Assembly (NCBI GenBank): GCA_028874175.1
Contig: JAPPLN010000008.1
Location: 29,017-93,016, forward strand
Length of the DNA stretch: 64,000 bases
From: Chloroflexota bacterium
GTDB taxonomy: Bacteria > Chloroflexota > UBA11872
Direction: 5' to 3'
How positions within the stretch are numbered: the first letter of the stretch is position 1; the number at the start of each line of letters is the position of its first letter. The notes under the pieces were generated by a model. That model saw only the letters and a list, made by a program, of their open reading frames with translations. It had not been told where the DNA came from and made no database searches. Below, piece by piece: positions 47,930 to 57,758 of the stretch. The translations under genes and the position numbers were made by a program.

Positions 47930-49726
47930 GTGCGCCCGCCACAGCGGCGCGGCACGTCGCGACGTGCGTTCCTGACTGCCTCCGCTACAGCCGTGCTCAC
48001 CGCAGCCTGCGGAGAGACCGCACCCTCCTCCGTCACGGTATCGGCGCGACCGTATTGGGAACCCGCCCTCACGGTTGCCACCGACTCGCTCGACGTGGTG
48101 CGCACCCTGGAACTCAACATCCGCGAACTGGCCACAGGGTCCCAGAATCCCGAGCAGTTCGCGGCCGCCGCCCAAGCTCGATTCGAGGCTATCGGCGCCC
48201 TGGGCCAGGCTCTCGTGCCGCTCAGTCCGCCGGCGTCGGCCGCTGCGGCGCATGGGCACCTCACCACCGCCGTGGACGCCCTGGTCGAGATCATCCCCAC
48301 GCTGCGCGCCTACGAAGAGCTCGAAGAACCCGAGCGTCTCGTACACGTCATCACCCTGCAAAAGCGTGCGCGATGGGCCATCGGCGCCTTCGCCGAGGCC
48401 ATCGGACCAGGCCGCACGAAGAACTGGCTGTTGGCGACCATCGTCGACCTGGGAGAATTTCAGTTCGATGTCGTCCGGGTCCCCATGCTGGCCGTGCTGG
48501 TTGGGCCCTTCGACAGCGAGACGGAGGCACGGGCTCGGATCGGCCGGCGGCTTCCCTCGCTCCGCATGTCCCGCGTCTTCCGGCGCTGGGTAGAGGCGGA
48601 TCGCTTTCCCACTCCGGACGAGGCCGACGTCGCGGCCCGCGAGTGGCAGCTCGACGGCTTTGCGACCCGAATTGAAGACGTCGTCGATCTGGCCTTCACG
48701 CTTACTGACGTCAGGGCCCCGTCCGCTGGCCGCTGGACCGAGCGCGCCTGGCTGGCTCGCACCGACTTCGACATCACCGCGCTCGCGGCCTCCGACCAGG
48801 CCGAACTCGTGGTCGCCATCGCGCGCAACGGCGCCGTCGCCGCGTTCGGCCCTGACGGCGACTCGCGCTGGACGCGTAATCTCAAAATCCCGCTGTCCCG
48901 CGCGGCCGTGTCCGGCAACGGCGAACTCATGGCCGCCCACGGCTTCGATCTGCTGCTACTCGATTCCAACGGCCAACCGATCTGGCGCTCGCCCGCCCGC
49001 CCCGACAATCAGCTACTCGAGGACGTGGTCTTCGCGCCCGCCGGCGACTGGCTGCTGGTCCGCTCCACCAACGCCAGCAGCGTCGGGCACGTCTTTGCCT
49101 TCGGCCGGTCCGGCCAGCTCTGGGGACCTACCCAGGCGTACATCAGCGCCGCCGACGTCGCTCTCAATCCGGACACTGGAACCGTGGCCGTCGCCTCGTC
49201 CAGCCGGGGTGAAAACCAGATCGTGTTGATTACCCCCGCTGGAAACTTGGACCAACGCTTCGGCGTCGATGGCGAACTGCACCGCGTGCTTCTTACTCAG
49301 TCCGGCGAGCACACGGTCGCCGTGACTGACCAAAGCTCGCAGATCTTCGACAGCGCCCGCGGCGATCTCGTCTGGCGGATCGGCTATCCGTCCTCCGCCG
49401 CGGTGCGCATGCCTCAGAACGACACGATCGTGCTCGCCGGACGGAATGGGCTGGGTGCCTTCAGCCTCACGGGGACCGAACTCTGGCAGATTCCAGGTCT
49501 CGCGGTCGAGCGCCTGCTCGTTACCAACGACTACGTAGTCGCACAAACGTCCGAACGGGCACTCGTCGTGGTTCGTTCCGACGGAACGCGGCTCGGGCAG
49601 CTCGTCACCTCGTCCGAGATTCGCGCCGTTGCCGCCGCGCCGGCCGCCAATCTCCTGTTCACGGCGAACGCCGAACGGGCGATCGAGGCCTGGCAGCTAC
49701 CCGAGATCGAGCCGGCCGCCGGCTAG
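47930..49726 (+). CDS. Tat-exported lipoprotein with beta-propeller-like C-terminal half
   Basis: A 598-residue exported protein of unknown function. The N-terminus has a Tat motif, TSRRAFLTA, and LTAAC at residues 23-27 as a lipobox-like site. Residues about 45-270 are largely helical. From about 290 there are short repeated strands of the type ...VVAIARNGAVAAFGPDG..W, ...FDLLLLDSNGQPIW, and ...RALVVVRSDG, resembling WD40/PQQ-like propeller blades. GTG start 7 bases after miaB, so it may be co-transcribed. Its stop shares CTAG with the convergent gene. Confidence 0.8.
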   Translation: MRPPQRRGTSRRAFLTASATAVLTAACGETAPSSVTVSARPYWEPALTVATDSLDVVRTLELNIRELATGSQNPEQFAAAAQARFEAIGALGQALVPLSPPASAAAAHGHLTTAVDALVEIIPTLRAYEELEEPERLVHVITLQKRARWAIGAFAEAIGPGRTKNWLLATIVDLGEFQFDVVRVPMLAVLVGPFDSETEARARIGRRLPSLRMSRVFRRWVEADRFPTPDEADVAAREWQLDGFATRIEDVVDLAFTLTDVRAPSAGRWTERAWLARTDFDITALAASDQAELVVAIARNGAVAAFGPDGDSRWTRNLKIPLSRAAVSGNGELMAAHGFDLLLLDSNGQPIWRSPARPDNQLLEDVVFAPAGDWLLVRSTNASSVGHVFAFGRSGQLWGPTQAYISAADVALNPDTGTVAVASSSRGENQIVLITPAGNLDQRFGVDGELHRVLLTQSGEHTVAVTDQSSQIFDSARGDLVWRIGYPSSAAVRMPQNDTIVLAGRNGLGAFSLTGTELWQIPGLAVERLLVTNDYVVAQTSERALVVVRSDGTRLGQLVTSSEIRAVAAAPAANLLFTANAERAIEAWQLPEIEPAAG

Positions 49727-50463
49727 GGACGATCAATCGCCGTCGATACCACGATGTGGTTGCGTAACTCGGCGCCAAACTCCAGCGCGTCGGTCACCTC
49801 GAGAAAGCGTCCCAGCGCCCGGGCTTCCCGGGCCTGCTGGATGCGCTCGGTGATCGCCGGCTGTCCCGCGAAGCTATTCAGCAGACCTTGCTGTCCGCCC
49901 GAACTGGTCACCAGGATCGACCGCAGGAGGAGCGCCAGCGTCTGGGCGTCGGCCGGGAACTCCGTCGTCGAGCGGATCGGGCGGAGGTCGGCAAGCGCGG
50001 CGGCCGTCCCTCCGCTTTCCGCAATGACTCGCAGTTTGGAGGTCTCGTCGCGCAGCGCCTGGGTCGCCAGCATCCCCAGGTATCCCGTGGCTGGGTCGAG
50101 GACCGCGATTACTCGGTTCGCCTCGCTTAAAAATGCGCGCAAGTCCGGGTCGCCGATCATATTGGCCGGAAGCGCCTCCAAGGTCTGGAGCCGTGCCGGC
50201 GCCGGCCGCGGTGGCAATCGCACCAGCGGAGAGCGAACCCGCCCCGGAACGTCCGGCACCGCGGCTTCGCTTAAAAGACCCGATTCATTCGTGGATCCCG
50301 TCGCCGCTGGACGGGCCTGACCTCGCGGCTGCGGTGTTCCCGCCGGTTCGGTCGTGATCAGCGCCAGCACCAGGGCTCCCACTGACAGCGCCAGCACCCC
50401 AAGCAGCGCAAACAGCAGGCCGCGCAGCGTCAACAGATCGCGCAGGCGTGGGCGGCCGATCAC
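49723..50463 (-). CDS. Membrane-anchored protein of unknown function
   Basis: A 246-residue product with a basic N-terminus, one transmembrane helix (about 14-37), a Pro/Ala-rich linker and an extracytoplasmic domain that looks all-helical (NRVIAVLDPATGYLGML, AQTLALLLRSILV). GTG start at 50463. It is convergent with the propeller lipoprotein, sharing CTAG at 49723-49726, and divergent from the acetyltransferase. I do not recognise the family. A partner role for the neighbouring lipoprotein is conceivable from position only. Confidence 0.7.
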   Translation of the reverse strand: MIGRPRLRDLLTLRGLLFALLGVLALSVGALVLALITTEPAGTPQPRGQARPAATGSTNESGLLSEAAVPDVPGRVRSPLVRLPPRPAPARLQTLEALPANMIGDPDLRAFLSEANRVIAVLDPATGYLGMLATQALRDETSKLRVIAESGGTAAALADLRPIRSTTEFPADAQTLALLLRSILVTSSGGQQGLLNSFAGQPAITERIQQAREARALGRFLEVTDALEFGAELRNHIVVSTAIDRP

Positions 50464-50607
50464 GCGATCCGCTGTGGCGCCCGGCGTGCGCTGGCGCCCG
50501 GACGGCCTCGTTGGGTTGGATGCATGCTGAACGCTGGCGCTTCATTGCTCAGGCAGCCACCTGAGTCTAGCCGTGGATGCGGGTTCGTCTTTGTTATATT
50601 CCCTACC

Positions 50608-50638
50608 GGCCCGGACGCCAGCGCGTCGGGCCGCTTTT
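50608..50638 (+). terminator. Terminator-like hairpin in the leader of the acetyltransferase gene
   Basis: GGCCCGGACGC and GCGTCGGGCC form a 10-bp GC-rich stem with one bulged G and a CAGC loop, followed by GC and TTTT. It lies 30 bases upstream of the ATG at 50668. A TATATT at 50595-50600 would place a start of transcription right at the base of this stem, without a convincing -35. It could attenuate transcription coming from further upstream. The rest of the 50464-50667 gap shows nothing else. Confidence 0.5.
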
Positions 50639-50667
50639 ACGTGCCCGCAACGCGCCAAACCTTGCCT

Positions 50668-51870
50668 ATGAACCCTACCGTCTACCCCCTGACTTCCAAC
50701 CGACGCGACGAAGCCCTCGACGTCACTGACCGGGCCTTCGACGACACGCCCCGCGACTACTTCGAACGGCACCAGAGCGCCGACCCCAACTGGGACGTGT
50801 CTCAGAGTCTCGTGGTCGACGACGGCGGTGCCATCGTCGGGCATCTCTGGATCGCCGACCGCGCCATGCACTACGGCGACGCGCGCGTACGCTTCGGCGG
50901 CCTTGCCGACGTCGCCGTCGATCCCGCCCATCGCGGGCAGGGCCACGCCGGCCGGCTGCTCGACGCCGCCGTCGAGCGCATGCAGGCCGACGGCCAGCCG
51001 CTGTCGCTGCTCTCCACCGGAACCCCCGACGTCTACGCCAGCCGCGGCTGGCACCCCGTCCCAACCGCCCGGCTCCAGGCCGAGTTCCCCGGCGGCGACA
51101 TCGAGTGGGCCGGCGGCTACGTGGTTCGTCCCTTCGAAGCCGCCGATCTGCCCGCCGTCATGGATATCTACACAGACATAGCCTCCGACCGGATCGGCCC
51201 GCTCGACCGTAGCGAAGCCTATTGGCACGCGCTCATGGACTGGGTGCCCCGTATAGCGCCGGAAACTGACATCGCCTTCGACGTGCTGGTGCAAGTCCGG
51301 ACGGTCGTGGCCTACGCCATCACCGAGCTGTCAGACGAGAGGTTGGAGATTCTGGACGGCGGCATCCAGTACGAGGATTTGGCGATTCCGTTCTTGAACG
51401 TCTGGCGGGATCGCGCTGCGGCGCGCGGCGTCAACCGCCTCACAGGTGAATTGCACCCCGCATCAGAGCTGTTTGACCTGTTACGCAAGCGGGCCAGCGC
51501 AAGCATCGAGCCCACCCGGCACCTCATGGTCAGGCTGAATTCGCTGCGCGGCGCCCTGGAGAGCGTCGTTCCCGAGCTCATCCGCCGACGCAGACGGATG
51601 GCCCCGCTCCCGGGCCCCGCCTTCGTTCTCAACGTCGATGGCGAAACCGCACGCATCGAGACCCCCATGGTCAACGTGGTCATCGGTGAGCCCGTCGGCA
51701 ACGAGCCTGTCGTCGAGCTCACCAGCGGGCAGTTCTTGGACCTGTACCTTGGCGCACCCGGCGGCTACGAAGCCCTGGATGCCCTCAACATCCCGCCCCA
51801 CGTGGACGTCTACCTGCGCCGCCTGTTCCCCAATTCGCCCTTCATGTACTGGCGGGCGGACCGCTTCTAG
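50668..51870 (+). CDS. Eis-like GNAT N-acetyltransferase
   Basis: Eis-type enzymes acetylate amines such as aminoglycosides or lysines from acetyl-CoA. The 400-residue product has an N-terminal GNAT fold with the acetyl-CoA loop VDPAHRGQGHA (residues 84-94), a second GNAT-like middle, and a C-terminal SCP2-like domain (LTSGQFLDLYLG). Tyr123 and a terminal Phe400 correspond in position to the catalytic Tyr and the C-terminal Phe carboxylate reported for mycobacterial Eis. The frame is open to 50524, but the ATG at 50668 fits the family start. The stop shares CTAG with the Nudix gene. Substrate unknown. Confidence 0.82.
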   Translation: MNPTVYPLTSNRRDEALDVTDRAFDDTPRDYFERHQSADPNWDVSQSLVVDDGGAIVGHLWIADRAMHYGDARVRFGGLADVAVDPAHRGQGHAGRLLDAAVERMQADGQPLSLLSTGTPDVYASRGWHPVPTARLQAEFPGGDIEWAGGYVVRPFEAADLPAVMDIYTDIASDRIGPLDRSEAYWHALMDWVPRIAPETDIAFDVLVQVRTVVAYAITELSDERLEILDGGIQYEDLAIPFLNVWRDRAAARGVNRLTGELHPASELFDLLRKRASASIEPTRHLMVRLNSLRGALESVVPELIRRRRRMAPLPGPAFVLNVDGETARIETPMVNVVIGEPVGNEPVVELTSGQFLDLYLGAPGGYEALDALNIPPHVDVYLRRLFPNSPFMYWRADRF

Positions 51871-52376
51871 CCGTCGTCGGCGTCGGGCGCCGCATAGAGC
51901 TGAAACGTCTCGGCCGAGTATCGACCGTGCGTCGGCAGATAGTCCCGACGTGTCAGCCCGTTCGTCGACCCCGCGAGGACCGGCAATGCCACCTCCGGCA
52001 CCAGTGAGGCGAACCGCTCCGGCTGCGTCCGCAACTGCTCCGCGTTGACGACCAGGGCGTCGTCCGTCTCGTGACCGTTCGGACGAGGTTCGCCCCGCAC
52101 GTACCGCATGCTGAAGATCAAATAGGTGTTCAGCGCGTCCGCATCGACCCGGTGCCGAACCGCGATCAGCGTCTCCGGCTCCGCCGTCACCCCCGCTTCC
52201 TCTTCAACCTCGCGAATCAGCGCCGCTTCCAGCGACTCGCCCGGATCGACCTTGCCGCCCGGGAACATGTAGCGACCCTTGATGTCGCTATACGTCAGCC
52301 GCACCACCAGGATGCCGCCGTCCATTCGCACGAGGCCGCCGACGCCAATGATGTTCCGGTGATCGGACCTCGCCAT
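51867..52376 (-). CDS. Nudix hydrolase
   Basis: Nudix enzymes cleave nucleoside diphosphates linked to another moiety. The 169-residue product has a complete Nudix box, GKVDPGESLEAALIREVEEE followed by AGV, with the metal-binding REVEEE. ATG at 52376 is preferred over a TTG three codons upstream. It lies 41 bases after the creatininase-family gene. The C-terminal 50 residues match no subfamily I recognise, so the substrate is unknown. Confidence 0.9.
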   Translation of the reverse strand: MARSDHRNIIGVGGLVRMDGGILVVRLTYSDIKGRYMFPGGKVDPGESLEAALIREVEEEAGVTAEPETLIAVRHRVDADALNTYLIFSMRYVRGEPRPNGHETDDALVVNAEQLRTQPERFASLVPEVALPVLAGSTNGLTRRDYLPTHGRYSAETFQLYAAPDADDG

Positions 52377-52417
52377 CGCGCCCAACGCTCAGATGGGCAG
52401 GATATGCGCTCGAGCCG

Positions 52418-53221
52418 TCACCGGAGCCCCGCCGAAATGGTGCGGATCAGTCTGGCCGATTCCTCCACGGCGATCTCGTAGTACTGCCGCCCCAACTCCA
52501 CCGTCGCGGCCCGCGCGTCGTCGCTCAGCCCCGTGATTCGGGCCCCGGGGAACGACATATACACCACGTCGGCCACATTCACCGACCCGCCCATCGTCGA
52601 CATACCCAGCTTCGGCCACCCGGAACTTCGCGGATCGTCCCGGTCCGCGTGCTTGATCGGCAGCAAGTCGTCGAGCACCAGCTCCGGGTGCAGGTGCAGC
52701 ATCAACGACGTCTCGAAATCGCCGCCGTGCCCGGGCACGTGCACCTGGCGGCTGGCCTGCACCGCCTCGAGTCGCGGGCGGGCAATGTCCCAGTAGGCGC
52801 CGGCCGCCACGCGAACGTCCGGGTGTTCCAGCACGAAGTCGCGCGCCGCCTGCTGGATCAACTGGATGTTGCCGCCGTGCCCGTTCAGGATCAGGATGCG
52901 GCGGAATCCGGAAAGCGTCAGGCTCTCCAGCAATTCCAGGAGAACCAGGCTGAACGTGCTGCTCCGCAGGGTCAGCACGCCCGGGAACGGACGGTGATGA
53001 TCGGAGCTGCCGAAGTGCAGCGGCGGACTGACCATCACGTCAAGCTCTCCGGCCGCCTCGGCCGCCCCGCGCGCCACGGCCATGCAGCACATCGTGTCCA
53101 GGCCGATCGGGTTGTGCGGGCCGTGCTGCTCGATCGCCGCCGTGGGCATGATCGCCACGGCATTGGGCGCCCGCGCGCCGACTTCATCGCGGTTCAGACG
53201 TTCCAGTGCCGTATAGGCCAT
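52418..53221 (-). CDS. Creatininase-family metallohydrolase
   Basis: The family contains zinc amidohydrolases such as creatininase and formamide hydrolases of several pathways. From the ATG at 53221 the product is 267 residues. It has IEQHGPHNPIGLD with ligands E31, H33 and D42, then LNGHGGN, and GHGGDFETS, which supply the remaining His and Glu. The open frame to 53284 adds a low-similarity tail. No neighbouring gene points to a pathway. The 160-base gap upstream (53222-53381) shows no convincing promoter or gene. Confidence 0.88.
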   Translation of the reverse strand: MAYTALERLNRDEVGARAPNAVAIMPTAAIEQHGPHNPIGLDTMCCMAVARGAAEAAGELDVMVSPPLHFGSSDHHRPFPGVLTLRSSTFSLVLLELLESLTLSGFRRILILNGHGGNIQLIQQAARDFVLEHPDVRVAAGAYWDIARPRLEAVQASRQVHVPGHGGDFETSLMLHLHPELVLDDLLPIKHADRDDPRSSGWPKLGMSTMGGSVNVADVVYMSFPGARITGLSDDARAATVELGRQYYEIAVEESARLIRTISAGLR

Positions 53222-53381
53222 CGCAAGCCCTCGAAGGGTCGAGTCGGCGAATCGTGCCCCGCCGCGAGAACGCTGGCAAGGCAACCCGAAGTCCGGTCGA
53301 GACTATGCGCCGTGATGGCGTCGGCAGCGGCGTGCCTGACCAACCTCGCGGGGCCTGACCGTTGCACACGCCGCCGGCGGC

Positions 53382-55898
53382 CTACCCGGCGGCCACACCC
53401 TCCGCCGCCGGCTCATCCACCGCCTCGGCCTCGGGTCCGGCAACCGTGTCGAACCTGAACTCACCGTCCGCCGCGTCCACTCGGACCGTGCTGCCGGCTC
53501 CGCATTCGTTCTTGAGCAGCAGGCGCGCGATCACGTTCTCGATCTCGCGCTGCATGGTTCGCCGCAGCGGACGCGCCCCGTAGTTCGGATCCCAGCCCAT
53601 CGCCAGCACCAGGTCCTTGGCTGCGGTGGTCAATTCAACGGCGATCCGCTGCCCTTCCAGCCGCGCCGCCAGTTGCGAGGCCATCAGGTCCACGATCTCT
53701 CGCAGCTGCGGCTGCGTCAGCGAGTGGAAGATGATGATCTCGTCGATCCGGTTCAGGAACTCCGGCCGGAAGCGCCGCCGCAGGTCGGTCATCAGGCGCG
53801 CGCGCATCTCGCGGTAGTCGCGCGCTTCGGACGCCGCGTCGTCGCCCGCCGAAAGGCCGAATCCAAGCTGGTTTTCCCGCCGGATGTGCTGCGCCCCAAC
53901 GTTCGACGTCATGATGATGATCGTGTTGGAAAAGTTGACCTGGCGGCCGTGGCCGTCCGTTAGCCGGCCGTCGTCCAGCACCTGCAGAAGCACGTTGAAC
54001 ACCTCGGGGTGCGCCTTTTCGATCTCGTCGAACAGCACCACCTGGTACGGACGTCGGCGCACCCGCTCGGTCAGTTGGGCGGCGTCGTCGTACCCCACGT
54101 ACCCCGGCGGCGCCCCAATCAGGCGGCTGACGGTGTGCCGCTCGCCGTACTCGGACATGTCCACCCGCAGCAGAGCGGCTTCGTCGTCGAACATGAACTC
54201 GGCCAGCGCCCGCGCCAGTTCGGTCTTCCCGACCCCCGTCGGCCCCAGGAAGATGAAGGATCCCATCGGCCGCGACGGGTCACCGATCCCGCTGCGCGAC
54301 CGTCGAATCGCGTCGGCCACCGCCGACACCGCCTCGTCCTGGTTGATCAGGCGGCGGTGCAGCGCCGTCTCCATCCCCAGCAGGCGCTCGGCCTCCTCCT
54401 CGAACATTCGCGCGACCGGCACGCCCGTGATGCTCGACACCACCTCCGCCACGTCGTCCGCGTTCACGGTCTCGGTCAGGTCCTGCTCGGCCAGCCACTT
54501 CTTGCGGGCCGACTCCAGCTGTGCCTCGTTCTGCAGGACTTCGGACTTCAAGTTGGCCGCGCGCTCGTAGTCGCGCCGCCGCCAGGCCGCCTCTTCCTCG
54601 GCCTTCAGGTCCTCGATCACCTTCATGGCCTGCCGCAGCTCGGGCGGCGCGTCGAAGATGTCCACCCGCACCTTGGCCGCCGCCTCGTCGATCAGGTCGA
54701 TGGCCTTGTCCGGCAGGAAACGCTCCGTCAGATAGCGCTCCGAGAACTCCACGGCCGCCTGCAGCGCTTCGTCGCTGATCGTCAGCCCGTGATGTTCCTC
54801 GTAGCGGTCGCGCAAGCCCTCCAGCACCTGCACCGTATCCTCGATGCTCGGCGCCTCGATATGCACCGACTGGAAGCGCCGCGCCAGGGCCTTGTCCTTT
54901 TCTACGTGCTGCCGGTACTCATCGAGCGTGGTCGCGCCGATCGCCTGCAACTCGCCCCGCGCCAGCGCCGGCTTGAGCATCGTGGCCGCGTCGATCGCGC
55001 CCTCGGCTCCGCCCGCGCCCACGGCCTGGTGCAGCTCGTCGAAGAACAGGATGATCTGCCCTTCCGAGGCTCGAACTTCGTTGATGACGGCTTTCAGCCG
55101 CTCTTCGAACTCCCCCCGGAACTTGGCGCCTGCCAGCATGGCTCCCATGTCGATGGCCAGCACCTCGCGTCCCCGCAGTAGTTCCGGCACGTCGCCGCTG
55201 GCAATCCGCTGCGCCAGGCCTTCCACGATGGCCGTCTTGCCCACGCCGGGCTCCCCGATCAACGCCGGATTGTTCTTGGTTCGCCGCGCCAGCACCTGGA
55301 TCACTCGCCGGATCTCGGCCACCCGTCCGATCACGGGGTCCAGCCGCCCCGCGCGGGCCAGGTCCGTCAGGTTGACGCTGTACTTTTCCAGCACCTCGTA
55401 CCGGCTCTCCGCGCTCGGCGTGGACGAGCGCTGCGCGCCGCGAATCTCCCGCAGCGCCCGGTACACGCTTTCCGGGTCCACCCCAATCGAGCGCAGGGTG
55501 CGCCCCGCCTGCGAATCCTGCGACTTCGTCAGCGCCAGCAGCAGGTGCTCGTTGCCCACGTACTCGTCGTCCAGCCGGTCGGCTTCCTCACCCGCCGCCT
55601 GGATGATCCCAACGGCCTGCGGCGTCACGAACATCTGGCCCTGCGCGATCGGACCGTCGGACTGGTCCGAGGTCACCCGCGGCTTGGCGCCCAGGGCCCG
55701 CTTGGCTTCGCCCCGCGCCAGGTCCGGCGACACGCGCAGCCGCTGCAGGATGCGCACCGCCAGCGAGTCGTTCTGATCCAGCAGCGCCATCAGGATGTGA
55801 TCGGCGTCCAGCTGGTTGTGGCTGCTCTCCAGCATGATCGACTGCGCCGTCTGGATCGTCTCCTGCGCCTTCTCCGTGAATTTCTCGAAGTTCATCAT
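53382..55898 (-). CDS. clpC: ClpC-type AAA+ protease ATPase
   Basis: A Hsp100 unfoldase. The 838-residue product has a double Clp N-domain (about 1-150), AAA1 with GEPGVGKT, a short middle region (about 410-480) with a UVR-like [14 protein letters not shown] rather than the long ClpB coiled coil, and AAA2 with GPTGVGKTE. An LGF tripeptide (ENQLGFGLS) in AAA2 matches the ClpP-binding loop. This points to a ClpP partner, as in ClpC/ClpA, rather than a ClpB disaggregase. The start overlaps hspR (ATGA). It is the last gene of the heat-shock operon. No clpP is in the window. Confidence 0.92.
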   Translation of the reverse strand: MMNFEKFTEKAQETIQTAQSIMLESSHNQLDADHILMALLDQNDSLAVRILQRLRVSPDLARGEAKRALGAKPRVTSDQSDGPIAQGQMFVTPQAVGIIQAAGEEADRLDDEYVGNEHLLLALTKSQDSQAGRTLRSIGVDPESVYRALREIRGAQRSSTPSAESRYEVLEKYSVNLTDLARAGRLDPVIGRVAEIRRVIQVLARRTKNNPALIGEPGVGKTAIVEGLAQRIASGDVPELLRGREVLAIDMGAMLAGAKFRGEFEERLKAVINEVRASEGQIILFFDELHQAVGAGGAEGAIDAATMLKPALARGELQAIGATTLDEYRQHVEKDKALARRFQSVHIEAPSIEDTVQVLEGLRDRYEEHHGLTISDEALQAAVEFSERYLTERFLPDKAIDLIDEAAAKVRVDIFDAPPELRQAMKVIEDLKAEEEAAWRRRDYERAANLKSEVLQNEAQLESARKKWLAEQDLTETVNADDVAEVVSSITGVPVARMFEEEAERLLGMETALHRRLINQDEAVSAVADAIRRSRSGIGDPSRPMGSFIFLGPTGVGKTELARALAEFMFDDEAALLRVDMSEYGERHTVSRLIGAPPGYVGYDDAAQLTERVRRRPYQVVLFDEIEKAHPEVFNVLLQVLDDGRLTDGHGRQVNFSNTIIIMTSNVGAQHIRRENQLGFGLSAGDDAASEARDYREMRARLMTDLRRRFRPEFLNRIDEIIIFHSLTQPQLREIVDLMASQLAARLEGQRIAVELTTAAKDLVLAMGWDPNYGARPLRRTMQREIENVIARLLLKNECGAGSTVRVDAADGEFRFDTVAGPEAEAVDEPAAEGVAAG

Positions 55899-56320
55899 GG
55901 CGGCGGCCGCCTGTTCCGGTACGGCGGCGCGCCCGGATCTCGCGTGGCGCGCCGCAGGGCGTTTCGCAGTCGTTCAATCTCCGCCTCGTAGCGGAGCCGC
56001 ATTTCCCGCAGATTCTGCTGGTGCTCGTCCGCCTGCCGCTGATACCGGTCGCGCATGTTCAGCACTACTTCCACCCCCGCCAGGTTCACTCCCAGCTCGG
56101 ACGTCAACCGCTGGATCAGCCGCACGCGCTCGATGTCCTCCTGCGAGAACATGCGCACGTTGCCCGGTGAGCGGCTGGGCATCACCAGGCCGATGCGTTC
56201 GTAGTGGCGCAGCGTCTGCGGATGCATTTCCGTGATCTCGGCCACCACCCCGATGAAATACGCCGGTCGCGAGCGCAGGTCGTCGCCCGGTCGGTCGCCG
56301 TCGTCGCTGTCGAACACCAC
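55895..56320 (-). CDS. hspR: HspR, MerR-family heat-shock repressor
   Basis: HspR binds HAIR inverted repeats, usually with DnaK as co-repressor, and controls chaperone operons in Actinobacteria and some other phyla. The 141-residue product has YFIGVVAEITEMHPQTLRHY with the MerR helix-turn-helix, ERIGLVMPSRSPGN and RMFSQEDIERV, diagnostic of HspR. A C-terminal coiled coil and a basic Arg/Pro tail follow. It starts one base after the cbpA-type gene and overlaps clpC. A HAIR-like site lies at the promoter of this same operon (62144-62164). Confidence 0.93.
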   Translation of the reverse strand: MVFDSDDGDRPGDDLRSRPAYFIGVVAEITEMHPQTLRHYERIGLVMPSRSPGNVRMFSQEDIERVRLIQRLTSELGVNLAGVEVVLNMRDRYQRQADEHQQNLREMRLRYEAEIERLRNALRRATRDPGAPPYRNRRPPP

Positions 56321-56321
56321 G

Positions 56322-57245
56322 TCAGTTCACCGCCGTCGGCGTCGGGACCTCGCCGCGAATCCGCGCCAATTCCTGGAACAGATCCCGTTCGCGCGAACTC
56401 AGGTTGCGCGGCAGGCGCACCAGGATCCGCACCAGCATGTCCCCGCGCCCGTCGCCGCCGGCCCGTGGCAGCCCCTGGCCCCCCAGCCGCAGCCGGGCGC
56501 CATGCTGCGTTTCCGCCGGCACCCGCACGGTCAGCGACGAACCGGACGGCGTCGGCACCTCGACCTGCGTACCCAGGACCGCCTCGGTCAGTCCAATCGA
56601 GACTTCCGTCGCCAGATCGTCGCCGTTTCGCTCGAATCCGGCGCCGTCCTCCACGCGCACCCGCAGCATCAGGTCGCCCCGCGACCCGTCGGCTCGCACC
56701 GCGCCTTCGCCCGCCACCCGCAGCCGCTGCCCGTCGCGCACTCCGCGCGGAATCGTCACGTCGATCCGCCGCTGTCGCACGCGGCCGTCCGGCGACGGCA
56801 CCCGCATCGTCAGCGCCCGCCGTCCTCCGTTCAGCACTTCCGGCAGGCTCACCTGCAGCGTCTCCTCCACGTTCGCCTGTTGCGGCCGCTGCGGCCGCGC
56901 GCGCCCACCGAACAGCGCCTCGAAAAAGTCGCTGAACCCCGACGCCCCGCCGCCGAAGAAGTCGCCGAACCCGTCCATCCGCACGCCACTCTGCCGAAAC
57001 GCCTCGTCAAACGATCCGGTCCTGCGCCAGTTGGACCCGAACCGGTCGTACTGCTGCCGCTTCTTCGGATCGCTCAACACCTCGTGCGCTTCGTTGATTT
57101 CCTTGAACCGCGCCTCCGCCGCCGGATCGTCCGGATTGACGTCCGGGTGGTAGCGCCGCGCCAGGCGCCGGTAGGCCGACTTGATGTCGTCCGGCGAAGC
57201 GTTCCGTGGAACACCCAGGGTCTGGTAGTAGTCCTTGTATTCCAC
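56322..57245 (-). CDS. DnaJ-class co-chaperone without zinc finger (CbpA type)
   Basis: The 307-residue product has a J domain with YHPDVN, a Gly/Phe-rich linker (about 90-120), and two C-terminal substrate-binding beta domains ([39 protein letters not shown]). The CxxCxGxG zinc repeats are absent, which separates it from the DnaJ at 32491-33597. It lies between grpE and hspR, the position of dnaJ in actinobacterial dnaK operons. Confidence 0.94.
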   Translation of the reverse strand: MEYKDYYQTLGVPRNASPDDIKSAYRRLARRYHPDVNPDDPAAEARFKEINEAHEVLSDPKKRQQYDRFGSNWRRTGSFDEAFRQSGVRMDGFGDFFGGGASGFSDFFEALFGGRARPQRPQQANVEETLQVSLPEVLNGGRRALTMRVPSPDGRVRQRRIDVTIPRGVRDGQRLRVAGEGAVRADGSRGDLMLRVRVEDGAGFERNGDDLATEVSIGLTEAVLGTQVEVPTPSGSSLTVRVPAETQHGARLRLGGQGLPRAGGDGRGDMLVRILVRLPRNLSSRERDLFQELARIRGEVPTPTAVN

Positions 57246-57254
57246 GTGCGCCGC

Positions 57255-57752
57255 CTACAACCCGTCCTCCGCCACGGCCACTTCCACCCGCGCCGCGCGT
57301 AGCACGTCGTCGCCCCAGCGATACCCCGCCTGCAGTTCCGCCGTGATCGTCCCCGCCGGCACGTCGGCGCCCGGCCGGGTGGCCACCGCCTCGTGCCAGC
57401 GCGGATCGAACACGCCCTCCGTCTCGATCGCACGCACGCCGCGCGTCGACAGCAGCGACTCCAGCCGGTTGCGCGTGAGCTGCACGCCCTCGCGCGCGCT
57501 GCGCGGGTCCGATCCGGCGTCCAAGGCCGCCAGCGTCCGGTCCAGATCGTCCGCCACGCTCAGCATGTCGCGCAGCAGCGATGACTTGGCCTGCTGGATC
57601 AGGTCGTCCGTCGTGCGGTTCACCCGCTTGCGGAAGTTGTCCATCTCCGCGCGCAGGCGCAGCAGCTGGTCGTTGAGCGCCGCCACCTCGGCCTCCAGCT
57701 CCGTTTCGCGCTCGCTGGCGGCGGCCTCGCGCTCCCGTGGGTCGGCGTTCAT
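57255..57752 (-). CDS. grpE: Nucleotide exchange factor GrpE (second copy)
   Basis: The 165-residue product has an N-terminal coiled coil (ELEAEVAALNDQLLRLRAEM, then DNFRKRVNR) and the C-terminal beta domain with FDPRWHEAV and AGYRWGDDVLRAARVEVA. It is shorter than the first GrpE (33594-34277) because it lacks the long acidic N-terminus. It follows dnaK by 6 bases, so it is the dedicated exchange factor of this operon. Confidence 0.94.
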   Translation of the reverse strand: MNADPREREAAASERETELEAEVAALNDQLLRLRAEMDNFRKRVNRTTDDLIQQAKSSLLRDMLSVADDLDRTLAALDAGSDPRSAREGVQLTRNRLESLLSTRGVRAIETEGVFDPRWHEAVATRPGADVPAGTITAELQAGYRWGDDVLRAARVEVAVAEDGL

Positions 57753-57758
57753 CCGGCC

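Noticed and set aside
53370..53381. GCCGCCGGCGGC palindrome after clpC
   Set aside because: It has no loop and no T run, so it does not look like a terminator; such repeats are common at this GC content.
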